NCBI RefSeq assembly: GCF_030272615.1
Contig: NC_081409.1
Span: 246,453,502 to 246,513,501 of the forward strand
Direction: 5' to 3'
Source of the DNA: Cryptomeria japonica
Lineage: Eukaryota > Streptophyta > Pinopsida > Cupressales > Cupressaceae
Length of the DNA stretch: 60,000 nt
A program made the position numbers and the translations under genes. The notes below the pieces were generated by a model. That model was not told the origin of the DNA and searched no databases. It saw only the letters and a program-made list of their open reading frames with translations. Within the stretch, counting starts at the first letter, position 1, and every line of letters starts with the position of its first letter. Positions 22,040 through 33,064 of the stretch are shown here, one piece after another.

Positions 22040-22310
22040 ACATTTTTGGACACAAACGCGCTTTCTTGACATAAACGCGCTTGAAGACTGCATAAATGCG
22101 CCTGTTTTACACAGACGTGCCTATGCTCTGCACAGATGCGCCTAGGTGACACAGACATGCCTTCTTGGCATAAACGCGCCTACACATCACAGACGTGGTC
22201 GCATTCATCGCAGACGCGTTTTCTAGCATAGACGCGCCTGGCACAAACACAGGCGCGCCTCTCGAGCATAGACGCGCTTGGCACCAACGCAGACACGCCT
22301 GGACATTTTT
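22040..22310. repeat. Short repeats, CACAGACGCGCCTG unit (element 4 intron)
   Basis: About thirteen copies of CATA(A/G)ACGCGCCT or CACAGACGCGCCT occur, spaced about 20 bases. They lie in the same intron. The GCGC core recalls the AGCGCT motif of the corresponding intron in element 1, but the units differ. Confidence 0.8.
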
Positions 22311-22571
22311 GACATTTTTGAACCCTATTATAAGTGCATTTATTTCCCTATCTACCATGCATTAATGACAACAATAAATGCACCAAAGTACGAGGAGGTT
22401 TTGTGGTACTTACCGGCTCTCTTGCCTCTACTGGCCTCTGGAATCGGCGAACGCGGTCGAATCTGTGAACAAAAACCATCGCTGCTGACTGCTACTGCTC
22501 TCTTTTCGCTCTGCATTCTACTCTCGTGGATGTGTAGATGACAATGAGGATGTATTTTTCCCCGTGGTCTA

Positions 22572-22579
22572 TCTTATAG
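22572..22579 (-). promoter_or_regulatory. TATA-like box of antisense PMD gene (element 4)
   Basis: CTATAAGA on the minus strand lies about 93 bases before the exon-1 ATG at 22479, close to the spacing seen in elements 1 and 2. Confidence 0.45.
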
Positions 22580-22805
22580 ACTACCCCTAGCCCTCGTTTC
22601 TCGAGTCAATCTTCATTATCCCGTGACTCTGTCACTTTATCCGGTCAGTCCATTCTAGCCTTTCTTTCTTATCGAGAGATTGTCTGCGATCTTTTCAGAC
22701 ATTTTCATCCAATCTCTCGAGGGGGCATATCATTCCCATCTTGGGGCAACTTTGTATCAGTTCATCTTATCTTCTTTGAAACAACATGACAAGCTGCATT
22801 GTCTC

Positions 22806-22819
22806 AAAGAGGGGCAAAA
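22806..22819 (+). promoter_or_regulatory. Polypurine tract of element 4
   Basis: AAAGAGGGGCAAAA directly precedes the LTR start TGTAGACACC. It is the same tract as in elements 1 and 2, but on the plus strand. Confidence 0.88.
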
Positions 22820-23601
22820 TGTAGACACCCAAAATTGTCCAGTCTAATTAAATAAATATTTTATTTATTTAATTATCTAAGCTTAATTCTTCTATTAATT
22901 AAATAAATCTTTATTTATTTAATTAATTCATTTATCCTCTTCTAGCCTTATTTCTCATTTAAATAAATACATTTATTTATTTAAATTATCCTTTTCCTAA
23001 ATTAAATAAATATCTTATTTATTTAATTGATCCCACTTCTTCTATTAATTAAATAAATCTTTATTTATTTAATTAATTCATTAACCTTTTCTACCCATGA
23101 CACATGTCATTCATCTTTTAATTCATACACTACCTACCCCTTTCATTATTTTATTATTTCTTTTACCTACCCTCTAATCATAGCCGACCTCCTTTTACAC
23201 CTCTCAATCTTATCCCTCCATTTCATATTGTGTCTTCTATATAAGGAGATACTTCCTTCATTATCAACCCTAATCAATGATCCTAACTAATGAACTACTT
23301 GATCAATTGACTACACTACGATCCTACTTGCAACCACAATCCATTCTTTGTTGAGCTCTTGTGCACATAAAATCTGAGAGCAAATATATCAAACAAGATC
23401 AATGGAGATATGAAGAATGGAGATCAAAACCCTATTGGACATGTGATGGTATAAGCTTTGTGATTTCATTTGATTTGCATTGTCTTAGATAATCTTCATA
23501 TGTTATAGTGGATCTTTGTTGTTGTTAGGCTAGGGTTTTGTGGTTGAATTCATTTAGCCTTTCAATATCGTTATTATTGTTATCCATTTTCACCATATAC
23601 A
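22820..23601 (+). repeat. 3' LTR of element 4
   Basis: 782 bp, starting TGTAGACACCC and ending ATATACA, giving the terminal inverted pair TGTA/TACA. A promoter-like CTATATAAGG is at about 23238. The start resembles the LTR start of elements 1/2 (TGTAGTCACAC), followed by AT-rich TTAAATAAAT tracts. The right end is placed where homology to element 3 integrase begins. Confidence 0.8.
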
Positions 23602-24415
23602 AGTAATATGGGGTGGAAAAGTGGTGTTGGATATGAAACTTTTCACAGAGCTCACAAACATCTTGATTTTTGAAGGGGAGAGTATTATCTATGTTGATGG
23701 ACATGGGTACACCATACCGACAGATGATGTAATTAAGGATGAATGAGGTGATCTTCTTGCCAGTGACTTGGGTAAGTGGAACAACTTCAATCCACTTTGT
23801 GAAGTATTATGTGGCGGTAATGATAAATTTATGACTATTGGATGAAGATGGATGGATTTTACCCACAAGGTCAAGTCCTCATTGACAAAGGGGCCATGGT
23901 GTTGTGATTGGCTATAATTCTTGTGTTGGGACATGTATCAGATCTCCGTGAACTTGGCACTTCTTGCACTTTCTGACAAAGTAGTAGGAGTCCTTCTCTA
24001 TGGAGGGCCAATAGTATCCTGCTCGCATGATTTTCTTTGCTAGTGAAGGATCACTTGAGTGAGCCTCACAAATTCTTTCATGTACCTCTTCCAAAGCTTT
24101 TGTTATCTCATCTTGTTCCAAACATCGAAGGAGAGTACCATCAAGACTTCGTCTGTATAGGGTTTCAGTGATGATGGTGTATCGAGTGGTTTGGCAGATA
24201 AAGGTTTTTTGTTGGTTATTTGATTGGTTAGGGGGAAGTGTGTGGTCATGGAGGTAAGTGAAAAACTCACCATACCATGGGGAGTCAGAACCGATGAGGC
24301 GACATACCATTTCAGTTTCAAGGATATCATAAGCGTGGATCCAAAGCTGTTCTACCAAGAACTCATAGCATGTAGAATTTTGTGGAAGATCTAGGAGAGA
24401 TGCAATTGTAGCCAT
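23602..24415 (-). pseudogene. Truncated integrase of element 3
   Basis: This contains the HHCC region (HERICEAHSSDPS...KCKKCQ) and the first two catalytic Asp positions (GLDLVGKI near 23870; the second motif reads NIDNTLPF near 23680). The sequence stops at FSTPYY, just before the motif NGQAEASN with the catalytic Glu, where the element 4 LTR begins. A stop replaces a Trp codon before GLDLV. It cannot be functional. Confidence 0.87.
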
Positions 24416-25260
24416 TGCGTCAACAACTTGATTCTAATCTCTTGGTACTTGCTCAAATGTGATAATTGTAAATGAGACTTTGAAACTATCCACCATCCGT
24501 TTATACGACATGAGTTTATCATCCTTTATTTGGTATTCAATAGTGACTTTTCAGATGACCAAATGGGAATCTCCATATAGCTTTAGCTCTTTTGGATGCC
24601 ATTGTATAGCCAATTTGAGTCCTGTGATCAAGGCCTCGTATTTTGCTATATTATTTGTGCATGGAAAAGTGAGCCTGTATGACTTCGGGATAATGTCACC
24701 TTGAGGTGTGATAAAAAGAATACTTGCCCCTGAGTCATGTTTGGTGTATGAGCCATCAAAATATAGCTTCCAGGGTTGTGTAGCTGTGATAATGAATATT
24801 TCTTCATCTGGAAAGTTGTAAATAAGAGGATGGTCACCTTTGAGTGGTGCGTCAACCAACTGATCTGCAATGACCTATCCCTTGATAGCTTTGTGGTCCA
24901 CATACTCAATATCAAATTTACTCAGAATCATAACCCATTTGGCCAAGCGGCCTATCAATGTTGCCTTGCTGAGTAGGTACTTGAGTGGATCTATCTTGGA
25001 AATGAGTTGTACCTTGTGTTTTAACATGCAGTGCCTTAATTTGGTGGCTGCCAAGATAACTGCTAGGCAATCTCGCTCAATAGGTGTGTAATTGAGTTCA
25101 TAGCCTACCAGTGTTTGAGAGATGTAGTAGAAAACACATTCTTTTCCTTCCGCATTATGTTGTGCAAGAAATACTCCTAATACCTTGGTTGTAGCTAAAA
25201 TGTATAACAATAGAGGTCTGCTTGGATCTGGTGGAATAACAAGGGTTTATTCATTAGGTA
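24416..25260 (-). pseudogene. First and second RNase H domains of element 3
   Basis: The first domain (24875-25240) shows GVFLAQHNAEGKE and YYISQTLVGYELNYTPIE. The second, archaeal-type domain (24430-24859) shows YFDGSYTKHDSGASILF and YGDSHLVI. Stops separate the open stretches. The order is as in elements 1 and 2. Confidence 0.83.
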
Positions 25261-26750
25261 ATCTTTAAGCATTTGGAATGCTTGCTGGCATTTTACATCC
25301 CATTGAAAGCACATATTTTTATGTAACAGATGGGTGAAGGGATGACATTTATCAACCAATTGTGCAATGAACCACCGAATAGATTATATCCACCCTTGTA
25401 ATGTCCTTAACTGAGTGATATTCTTTGGAGGTGACATGTCCATGATTGCCTTGAATTTCATAGGATCTACCTCAATGCCTTTACTTGAAACAATGTATCC
25501 CAAGAGCTTCCCGGAAGTTACTCCAAAGACACATTTATTGGGATTGAGACAGACGTGGTATTGTTCTAATATGTCAAAGATTTTATCCAGTACTGCAAGA
25601 TGACCCTCTCTTGTTAATGATTTAGCTAGTAAATTATCCACATAATCTTTCATTATTGTGTGCATCATATTGTGGAAGATAGTAGTCATAGCTCTTTGAT
25701 ATGTTTCCCCTGCACTCTTCAGACCAAATGGCATCACATTCCAACAATATGTTCCCCATGGACATGCGAAAGAAGTTTTGTGTTGATCCTGTGGAGTAAT
25801 TTTAATCTAGTTATACCCTGAAAAGCCATCCATAAGAGAAAGCATTGCACGACTTGTTGTTAGATCGACAATCATGTCGATGTTTGGTAAGGGGAAGTCA
25901 TCTTTAGGACATGCTTTGTTCAAATCTCTGAAGTTTGTACAGATACGGATGCCCCCATTAGGTTTACCAATAGGTACAATATTGGAGATCCACTCTGCAT
26001 AATCAATTGGCCCGATGAAACTAACATCCAAGAGCTTTTTAAGTTCAACCTTGACAAGAATGACAATATGTGGGTGCATCTTTCTGAGCTTTTGTTTGAC
26101 AGGTTTAGCTCCTTCTGTTATAGTTAGGCGATGCGTGACCAAATCTGGATCTAAGCCAGGCATGTCTGCATAAGACCATGCAAAGTTGATTCGGCACTTC
26201 TGGAAGAATTCCACAAATTTTGGTTGTTCTTTTGGAGTTAATAGAGATACCAAATGTATTTGGTGAGGAGTCTCAGGGGTCCCCACATTGAATTCTTTTG
26301 TTTCCTCTATTAGGATGGTTGATGTCTCCTGATTCGTACTAAAGGGGAGGATGTCAAACCTTTCATCCTCAGGTGCCTCAGAGAGGTTTTCACCTTTGGA
26401 TACGCTCTTTGTTTTTACTTTTTTGGGATCAAAAAGTGCCACGGTGTGGTTTTCACTAGAATTCCATGTTTTATTGTAATATTTTTGCAGCTGAAAGGTT
26501 TGGCATCTGCCCCAAAGTATGTTGTGTTGTTAAGTTCAGTGGCAAACCTAACTTTATGATCCTCTGTTGGTATGTTATCCCATAATTCTAAAAAGTCTAT
26601 GAGTGCCTCATCATTTTGGAAATGGTCAAGGCATGGGGGATTTGGTTGGTTCTAGTCAATGAGTTCAGGGAATGATAGGCATTAATTTGTCAATTAAGTT
26701 GAGTTTGTGGGAGGAACCAATGAGGGTTAGTATGGAGGTGTGAAGTTCAT
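25261..26750 (-). pseudogene. Reverse transcriptase of element 3, active-site YVDD changed to YVDN
   Basis: It carries ICTNFRDLNKACPKDDFPLP, MPFGLKSAGETYQRA and the catalytic box at 25632-25643, which reads Tyr-Val-Asp-Asn. The second catalytic Asp is therefore lost by a G-to-A change. A stop interrupts the frame near 25804 after DGFSGYN. Confidence 0.88.
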
Positions 26751-28700
26751 CGATGGTACTCTCCTTGTTAGATTCCGACGTAGGGCCCGTGGAAGCTTCT
26801 AGCTCAGGAACCCAATTTTTTTAATCCATGCTTCTCCATAAATTGGTATATCCTTACAAGGTGGGGGAGGTGATGTTTCCTCCTCATCTGAAATATTTAA
26901 GTGCACTGATTCCCATTCCCACTCATGCGAGTCTATCTCTGAATCACTCTCTAGCATCCAATTACTATACCAAGTTGGGATGTCTTCTTGAATTGAATAG
27001 TGCATTAGTTACTGGCTTATGTACTTTTGGAGGTGGGATTGTTGGTGTTGCTGGTGGGTTTGTTGATGCTGTTGGTGTTGCTGGCACTACTGATGGGGTT
27101 ATCGGTTTTGTTGATGCTACTGATGGGGTTATTGGTGTTGCAGATATAGTCAAGGATTGCATCCTTGGAGCAATTGGCTGATATAGGGGTTTGCTAGGTT
27201 TTCCTTTGAATCAAAGCTTAGGAAGAGATTCTTTTTGAAAACCTACTCCAGTTTTATCTCCTGGTTTCAACTCCGGTTGTAAGGGCTCTTTTCCTCCTTT
27301 CTTGCAAGGTCCCAAAGCACTATGGTCATCATAGCCCATTTTTTGCATTATAGTGAAGCCTTTGTCATATTTGTCTATGGGGAGCTTAGCCTTTGGGATT
27401 TCTTTGTCGATAGGGTCTGTGTAGATCCATTCTGCCAGGTCTTCATCCATGGTTTCCTCGTCTTGACCTCTACGAGGGGTGAATTGTGCCAAAGTGTAAG
27501 TTCTTTTGGCCAGTGGTGTTTGAAGTAAACCTTTGGGTTTGCCACGAGTTCTAGGGGATGTGAGTAATTGCCCAACATAAAAGAGTTGGCTAAGATTATA
27601 TTCCCCGGGACCTTCCTTAGCCATTTTCATTTTCAATTTCTCCTACTTTGGTATAGGGGTTATTAAGCTGGAAAGAGAGGCTGGATTAACATATGATGAG
27701 GAAAGGATAGCTTCTCTGTTGTTAGGTACGGTGATCTCTTGCTGATGGTTAATATTATTACAATATGCAAATGGATTAGCATCACCAAGGATTTTAATTT
27801 CTACCCCATTATGTGGAAACTTGATACACTGGTGATAGGTAGATAAGACTTCTTGCATGGCATGTATCCAAGGTCTCCCTAACAGAGATTATATGGAAAA
27901 GGAAGGTCTAGAACTTGGCAAACTATATGCTTCACCACTGTCCCAACCCTGATAGGTAATATAACAGCTCCTTTGGAAGAACGTTCTGCATCATCATATG
28001 CCTTAATGGTCATCTTTTTGCTGGCATCCACCAATTCTACTGCATAACCCAATGTTGTGACTAACTGTAAGGTGCATATGTTCAAGCCGACTTCGTTGTC
28101 AATCAAGACTCACTTGTTGGTTTACAAATCCTTCAATATGAAGGGATGCATTATGGGGTTGCTGGAAGGATATGTTGTCACTTTCGGTAAAAGTGAGACA
28201 TGGTGATGACATTAGACTACCAACCATGGCTTGAAACTGATCTGTGTTGAGGTTGGCGGGGATAAACGCTTCTTGGAGAGCTTAGTCCAAGATTGTTTTA
28301 TGTGAGGGGGATAAGCATAAAAGCTGTAATATGGAAATGAGGGCTGGTGTCTTATCCAATTTCTCTACAAGATTATATTGTTTGGGGAGGGGTGTCATTC
28401 CTTGTGGTGTTGCTCGAATAGTAATCTTGCTACGACGCGTAACAACGTTGCATGCAGGATTTGGATCTTTTATGGTAAGAGTTGCAACTTGTTCATCCGC
28501 ATCATAAAGGTGATTCATAGTATAATTGTATGCAACTTGTGTATAATTGGTTGTGGTATCTGTGTTTCTTCCTGAGGTGGAAGGACCCCTTTGATCATGT
28601 GATGGAAGTGGATTCTTGAACATTAAATGATCATCATTGGATGTTTTAGGGTCATCTCCTTCTATTTCAATTTCTCCTATCAATAAGATCTTGAACAAGA
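26751..28700 (-). pseudogene. Protease, G-patch and linker of element 3
   Basis: Protease: IDNEVGLNICTL at about 28065-28103 and a protease-like region to 27640. G-patch: KGFTIMQKMGY, then SALGPCKKG and KTGVGFQK, at about 27235-27370, intact in this copy. A Thr/Pro-rich linker (26965-27170) and an acidic stretch (SDSEIDSHEWEWE) lead towards RT. The linker is shorter than in elements 1 and 2. Confidence 0.75.
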
Positions 28701-30143
28701 TCTTTTAGTCGATGGCAACTGCTTGTTTTATGCCCTCTTCCTTGGTGAAATTCACAATGTTCATGATATCACCACCAAGGAGGCTTGACCTGAGGCTCAT
28801 AATTGGATGTCTTTGGTATGGTCAGAAGATTGGAGGATACCAATTGACGTAAGATTGTTTCGATAGGTTCCCCTAAGGGTGTATATGTGTGTTTTGGCTT
28901 GTAGTTTTGTTGCTTTTGTTTTGGTTCCTCTTGTTGTGTATTATGACCTCGATTTTGTGGATTAGTGATGGTGTTGTTGTTAGGAGAGAGATTTTGTCCT
29001 ACAATATTGACCACAGGTTGTGCAATTTTTACTGTTCTTGCGTCCACTATCCTGTCATTGACAACGTTCTTGTTTTTATTCCAAAATTTTGGTTTATCAC
29101 TACTATAATGTGGATGAGGGCCATCTTTAGGTTCATTATAAATTTTGATAAGTCCTTTTTTGATGAGGGCTCTTTCACATTTTAGTCCTTGAGTGATCAT
29201 TTCTTCAAAGGATTATGTGCCCTTCATGTCCAAATGAAATTCCATTTCATCATTTAAGTTGGAAATGAAAATTTCCACTAGTTCTTGCTCAGGTAGATGA
29301 AGGGAGTGTCTGTTAGACAATTGCCTCCATAGTTGTAGGAAAGTTGAGAACAACTCCCCTGGTTTTTGTTTGGTGTTGCACAAATCTGCCATGGTGACTT
29401 CACGTTCTATGTTGTGTGCATAACGAGTGATGAAATTTTGGACCAATTCTTCAAATGTTCTAATGCCACCTGGTAGTTGTGAAAACCATTATGTGGTTGT
29501 GCCTCTTAAACTTTGATGAAAGAGGCACATTAGATATGTGTCCTCATAGGCCACCTCTAAACAAGCTGAATAAAATTCTCGTATATGGTTCCTAGGATCT
29601 CCTTTGCCCCTATACTTTTCAAATTTGGGTGTTTCGAACCCTTGTGGAAAAGGTGGCACAAGCATGTTCCTATCAAAAGGATAGGGACAAATGTCATTAA
29701 GTGAGAATCGAGTAGTCTTCACACCACTATTCAGTTGTTGAGCGATATTTTCTACTTGTTGCCTCAACATGTCTATTTCTGAAGGAGGAGGAGGATTCCC
29801 TTGATGATTAGGGTCATAGCGAAACTAGTCTCTACCTTGTCCACCATCGTGACGGCTATGTTGCTCAGATGTTTGTCGTATCTGTGTTGTATCAAAGTTG
29901 GAGGGTAGTTTGGTACCCTCTTGAGCAAGTCTTAAGAAATGATCGTTGGCATTGTTTCTAAGGATTTCATCAAAGAGTATTAAATTTGGGATTATGTAGT
30001 GCTCTTTCTATATATTCTGGATTTGGAGTGTTGGGATCTTCATCATTAGTGCCTCCTCCAAAGGCCTCGTGATAGTCATTGAGGTTTTCTTCCTCCTCTT
30101 CAATTTTTGGTTGTCGGTTTCTTATTGATCTTGTTTGAGCCAT
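28701..30143 (-). pseudogene. Gag of element 3
   Basis: The start is ATG at 30143 (MAQTRSI). The gag domain reads YRGKGDPRNHIREFYSACLE and FLQLWRQLSNRHS; the knuckle is HCEFHQGRGHKTSSC near 28722-28765. Several frameshifts and stops separate the open pieces 29489-29770, 29213-29446 and 28769-29200. Confidence 0.82.
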
Positions 30144-30374
30144 GTTTTTTTGAAAGTTGATGTTTGTGAAAGTGATTATGAGGTGGTGATGAAATGTTTG
30201 ATGGAAGATAAAGTTTTTGTGAAATGTTTGGTAGAAGATATATCTCTAGCACTGAAGGTTTGATGTCAGTAGAGTTCTTTGTAAAATACTTGTGTTTTTC
30301 AACAATTTTGATGTGATGAGGTATAGTAAGGTTTGAGATGTGTTACAATCCAAGCTACCTAGTAATGAGAGGAT
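30144..30374 (-). other. Element 3 leader, gag-proximal part
   Basis: This is homologous to 16958-17190 of element 1. It stops at GAGAGGAT (30367-30374), where the CACTA element begins. The leader resumes at 55033 with GATGCACTCATAAACTAG. Confidence 0.8.
30372..30374. repeat. Left 3-bp target-site duplication of CACTA (GAT)
   Basis: GAT here equals GAT at 55033-55035. Joining the flanks gives GAGAGGATGCACTCATAAAC, matching the uninterrupted sequence in element 2 (GAGAGGATCCACTCATGAAC near 44960). Confidence 0.92.
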
Positions 30375-30403
30375 CACTAATACATTTGGCCTAAAATTTC
30401 GAT
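30375..30403 (+). repeat. Left terminal inverted repeat of CACTA
   Basis: It starts CACTAATACATTTGGCC and continues with AAAATTTCGATGG. It matches the complement of 55004-55032 with a few differences. Confidence 0.9.
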
Positions 30404-31318
30404 GGAGGTTTCTGACGGAGAAGGTATATTGTGATCAAATTTGATTTTTTTTTGAAAAAATGCCTGATTTCATCGAAATTCCGACGATAATGTAACATTT
30501 GGTTTCGATGGAGAAGGAATTGGCAATGACATTTGTGTTTTTTTAGAAAAAGTGCCCGCGTTCGTCGAAATTTCGACGACCATGGGCATTACTTAAAAAA
30601 AAAGAAAAGACCAAGTCATTTCATAAATCCCACCTCTTCGTCCTGCCTTTGCCATTACAAAATCCCGCTTCCGCCTCTTTGTCCCGCATCTGCCATTACA
30701 AAATACCAGCTATCCTAGCTATACTACTATGGCCCAATCGGGATGCATTCGATCGATATGTCGATGCGCTCAACTAAACAAAGAGATCAAGTCAAACACT
30801 CTTTCTCGTATGAAAAGGGATAGGTCATTTATGCGTTGATTGGATGACTGCGGGACAAAGAGATCAGATCAGGTCGTTTATGTGCTCGATCGATCGGGGA
30901 GAAAGAACAAATCTAATTCACACGTCATCAGGGCTTGACCTTCGAATTGCAGTCACCGCTCGGATGTCTGAAGGAGATAGCTTCTTGTCATAATGCATTG
31001 CATTCCTTTCCCACATCTCGCTTTTGGACAGATGCTTCGACACTACAATGAAATAAACCGAATCGAGTCAAATGGTTGGTTCCCAGTAGGACCTTTATGC
31101 CACAAATGCTCCAGCCATGGAATGAAGTGTTCCTCCCATGTCGATTTGAGAAGTTATTATTGGGCCATCCCCCGATGAACACGAAGGAGGGAGGCAGACA
31201 TAGGTTCCCTGTGTCGGTTTAATCGCTGCAGGAATGTGTTTGTCAGGGCGGCCATTTCAATTATCATCATTTCACTCTAAATTGGGCATTACAAGATCCG
31301 GTTGAAGAAAAAAGGTAG
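30404..31318. other. CACTA left arm: subterminal repeats and unrecognised sequence
   Basis: 30404-30590 has inverted motifs such as TTCGATGGAG, CGTCGAAATTTCGACG and CCGACGATAA. 30640-30720 repeats the segment CTTCGTCCTGCCTTTGCCATTACAAAAT / CTTTGTCCCGCATCTGCCATTACAAAAT. 30960-31200 holds an open stretch with GWFPVGPLCHKC that might be a captured exon. I cannot name it. Confidence 0.5.
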
Positions 31319-31323
31319 GGTAT
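31319..31323. repeat. Left target-site duplication of element 2 (GGTAT, imperfect)
   Basis: GGTAT abuts the LTR here and TGTAT follows the other LTR at 48841-48845. Four of five bases agree, so one outer base has probably mutated. Confidence 0.6.
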
Positions 31324-32650
31324 TGATGCACTGCTAAATGGACAAGGTTAGCAAATGACAAACAACACAAGACACAAGAAAATCGTTAGTGTTAGTCAAT
31401 CAAAAACTAATCTAAATAGGCATATCAAAAGAGATACTAAAATCATGCTAATATATCTAACAAATGAAACAAAGATAATAAGGCATCTCCAAATGCCTCT
31501 TAGCATGCTCTTAGCTCCTTCTCCCTTGTTCCTCTCCTCTCCAAGTTCTAAAATAGTGTAGCTCTCAGCAGCTTTTTGCACTATGGATGCTTATGGAGGA
31601 TTGAGATTTTAGTATTGTGCTCCAAATGTAAAATGAAAATCTAAAATACTATATGCTATTGAAATGATTGGTTTTAACCAAAATAACAAGATTTTAGGTT
31701 GCTATGCTAAATGCTCTCTAAAATGCCTATAGGTTAAATGCATACAAGTTTTCAGGATCTGGATTATGAAGAAATGAGCTCTATTTATAGGGAAAATCCA
31801 TGTGAGGGCTTTCAACCCAATCCCATGATGACAAGTGTCAATGTGAGATAGGTTGAAAGGAGAGGGAATAAGCATTAAAAGCTTGATATGACCTTGGGAG
31901 TTAAAGTCAAGGTTAGTTGAATGAATAAACTCTTTATTCAAAGAATAAAGCTTTTATCCAATGGATAAACTCTTGTGCAAATGTAAAAAGGGATAAATAG
32001 GGTCAAAACAATAAATGTTTGGGGAGACAAGTTTGAAATAACCATAAATGGTTATGTAAGAACCATAAATGGTCATGTAAGAGCCATTAGTGGTCTTGGA
32101 AGACTTTGGGGGTTAATTTGTTGAACACACAAAGCATTAAATGCTTTTCAAAGACTTTTGAAGTCTTTGAGAAGTGATTTCATTTTGCTTAGGAATGTGA
32201 CAATAATTAGGGGATGGATTAGGTTAATTAGGAAGGGGTTTAGAAGAATCTAGAAGGGGATTTAGGAATGCAATTGGATTTGGTGGGTGAGGGAAAATAG
32301 GATTTTATTAAGATAAAAATTCTTTTATTTCAATAAATGTGTACAAGTTACATTTGTAGGAAAATGCAAGTGGGGGGGGGGGATAATGATTTAAATAAAT
32401 GTTTTATTTAATTTATTTAAAAGAGGAAAAGGGGATTTAATTAAATAAATAGATTTTATTCATTTAATTGATTGTGAATTTGGTTTAATGAATTAATTAA
32501 AATAAATTGAATAATTAATTTAATTAATAGGAGAATGTTTGAAGATGCATTAATTAAATATTAATTTAATTAACTAATGGCTAGTGGGTTTTTAATCAAA
32601 TAAATATGAAATATTCATTTAATTAAAATGGACAGATTTGTGTGACTACA
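31324..32650 (-). repeat. 3' LTR of element 2
   Basis: 1327 bp. It lacks about 62 bases that the right LTR has after CTATTTATAGGGAAAAT (at 31796), which explains the length difference. The minus-strand promoter TATAAATA is at 31782-31789. A run of ten G lies at 32373-32382, shorter in the right LTR. Confidence 0.92.
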
Positions 32651-32664
32651 TTTGCCCCTCTTTG
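32651..32664 (-). promoter_or_regulatory. Polypurine tract of element 2
   Basis: AAAGAGGGGCAAA on the minus strand is directly adjacent to the 3' LTR, identical to element 1. Confidence 0.9.
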
Positions 32665-32960
32665 AGATGGTGCGGTTTATCGCGTCGTTTCAAAGAAAGA
32701 AAAACTGGTGTGAAGAAAATGCCCCATAAAATGTTAATTTAATAGGTGGTATGGCCCCTCGAGAGATGGGCCGATTTTTTTTGAAAAATCGGGCGATCTC
32801 TCGAAAAAGAATAAAAATTGGCAAGGTGTTAGAATAGAAGAAGTGAGCAATACGGGTGAAAAATAAAAGAAATCGGGGGAAAAATGGAGAAATGGGGGGC
32901 TCGGGAAGTTCACGGGGACCATGGCGGTGAGCGGGAGGAAGTTATGGTGACGACGAAGGA

Positions 32961-32967
32961 TATAAAT
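32961..32967 (+). promoter_or_regulatory. TATA box of antisense PMD gene (element 2)
   Basis: TATAAAT in the context GAAGGATATAAATGGGG lies 98 bases before the exon-1 ATG, matching element 1. Confidence 0.6.
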
Positions 32968-33064
32968 GGGGTGAAAGGGGTGAAAATAGGATCATTTGTG
33001 ACCGTGACCAATGTGAAACCGGAGCTCTGATAGTGACATTTTGGAGGAGCAAGCAGCAGTCAGG

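Larger units (their letters stand above)
21046..22479 (-). pseudogene. Antisense PMD gene of element 4, two exons, truncated
   Basis: Exon 1 is 22414-22479 (22 codons, HRFDRVRRFQRP) with donor CCG|GTAAGT. The intron is 21511-22413. Exon 2 is 21046-21510, after acceptor TTTGACTGCAG|GAG. Both junctions are phase 0, as in element 1. Exon 2 encodes the N-terminal PMD: LTALAERWHSKTCTFHLPMG, then EMTVTLEDVYRILRIPIDGE. It ends at a stop soon after LAGVISGFLC, about 145 codons into the domain, so the rest of the PMD and the coiled-coil tail are missing, by truncation or deletion. The gene is antisense to element 4, like its homologues in elements 1 and 2. Protein similarity to element 1 is clearly partial, so this copy belongs to a different family. 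Confidence 0.72.
1..23601 (+). mobile_element. Element 4: Tat-like Ty3/gypsy element, non-autonomous, 3' part (interrupted by element 1)
   Basis: The plus-strand parts are 1-3436 and 20979-23601, separated by element 1. Reading along the plus strand there is a gag/protease-to-integrase-C-terminus ORF, a conserved block after pol, an antisense PMD gene, a polypurine tract and a 3' LTR that begins TGTAGACACC and ends ATATACA. The 5' end lies left of the window. Homology to element 3 integrase begins directly after 23601, so I infer that element 4 is inserted in element 3; the target duplication would be AGTAA at 23602-23606, but the other side is not visible. RT, RNase H and the integrase core are absent, so it would depend on enzymes supplied by a relative. 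Confidence 0.75.

Noticed and set aside
22040-22310. Could the spaced GCGC repeats be a CRISPR array?
   Set aside because: Units are short and imperfect, spacers irregular, and the context is a plant retrotransposon intron.
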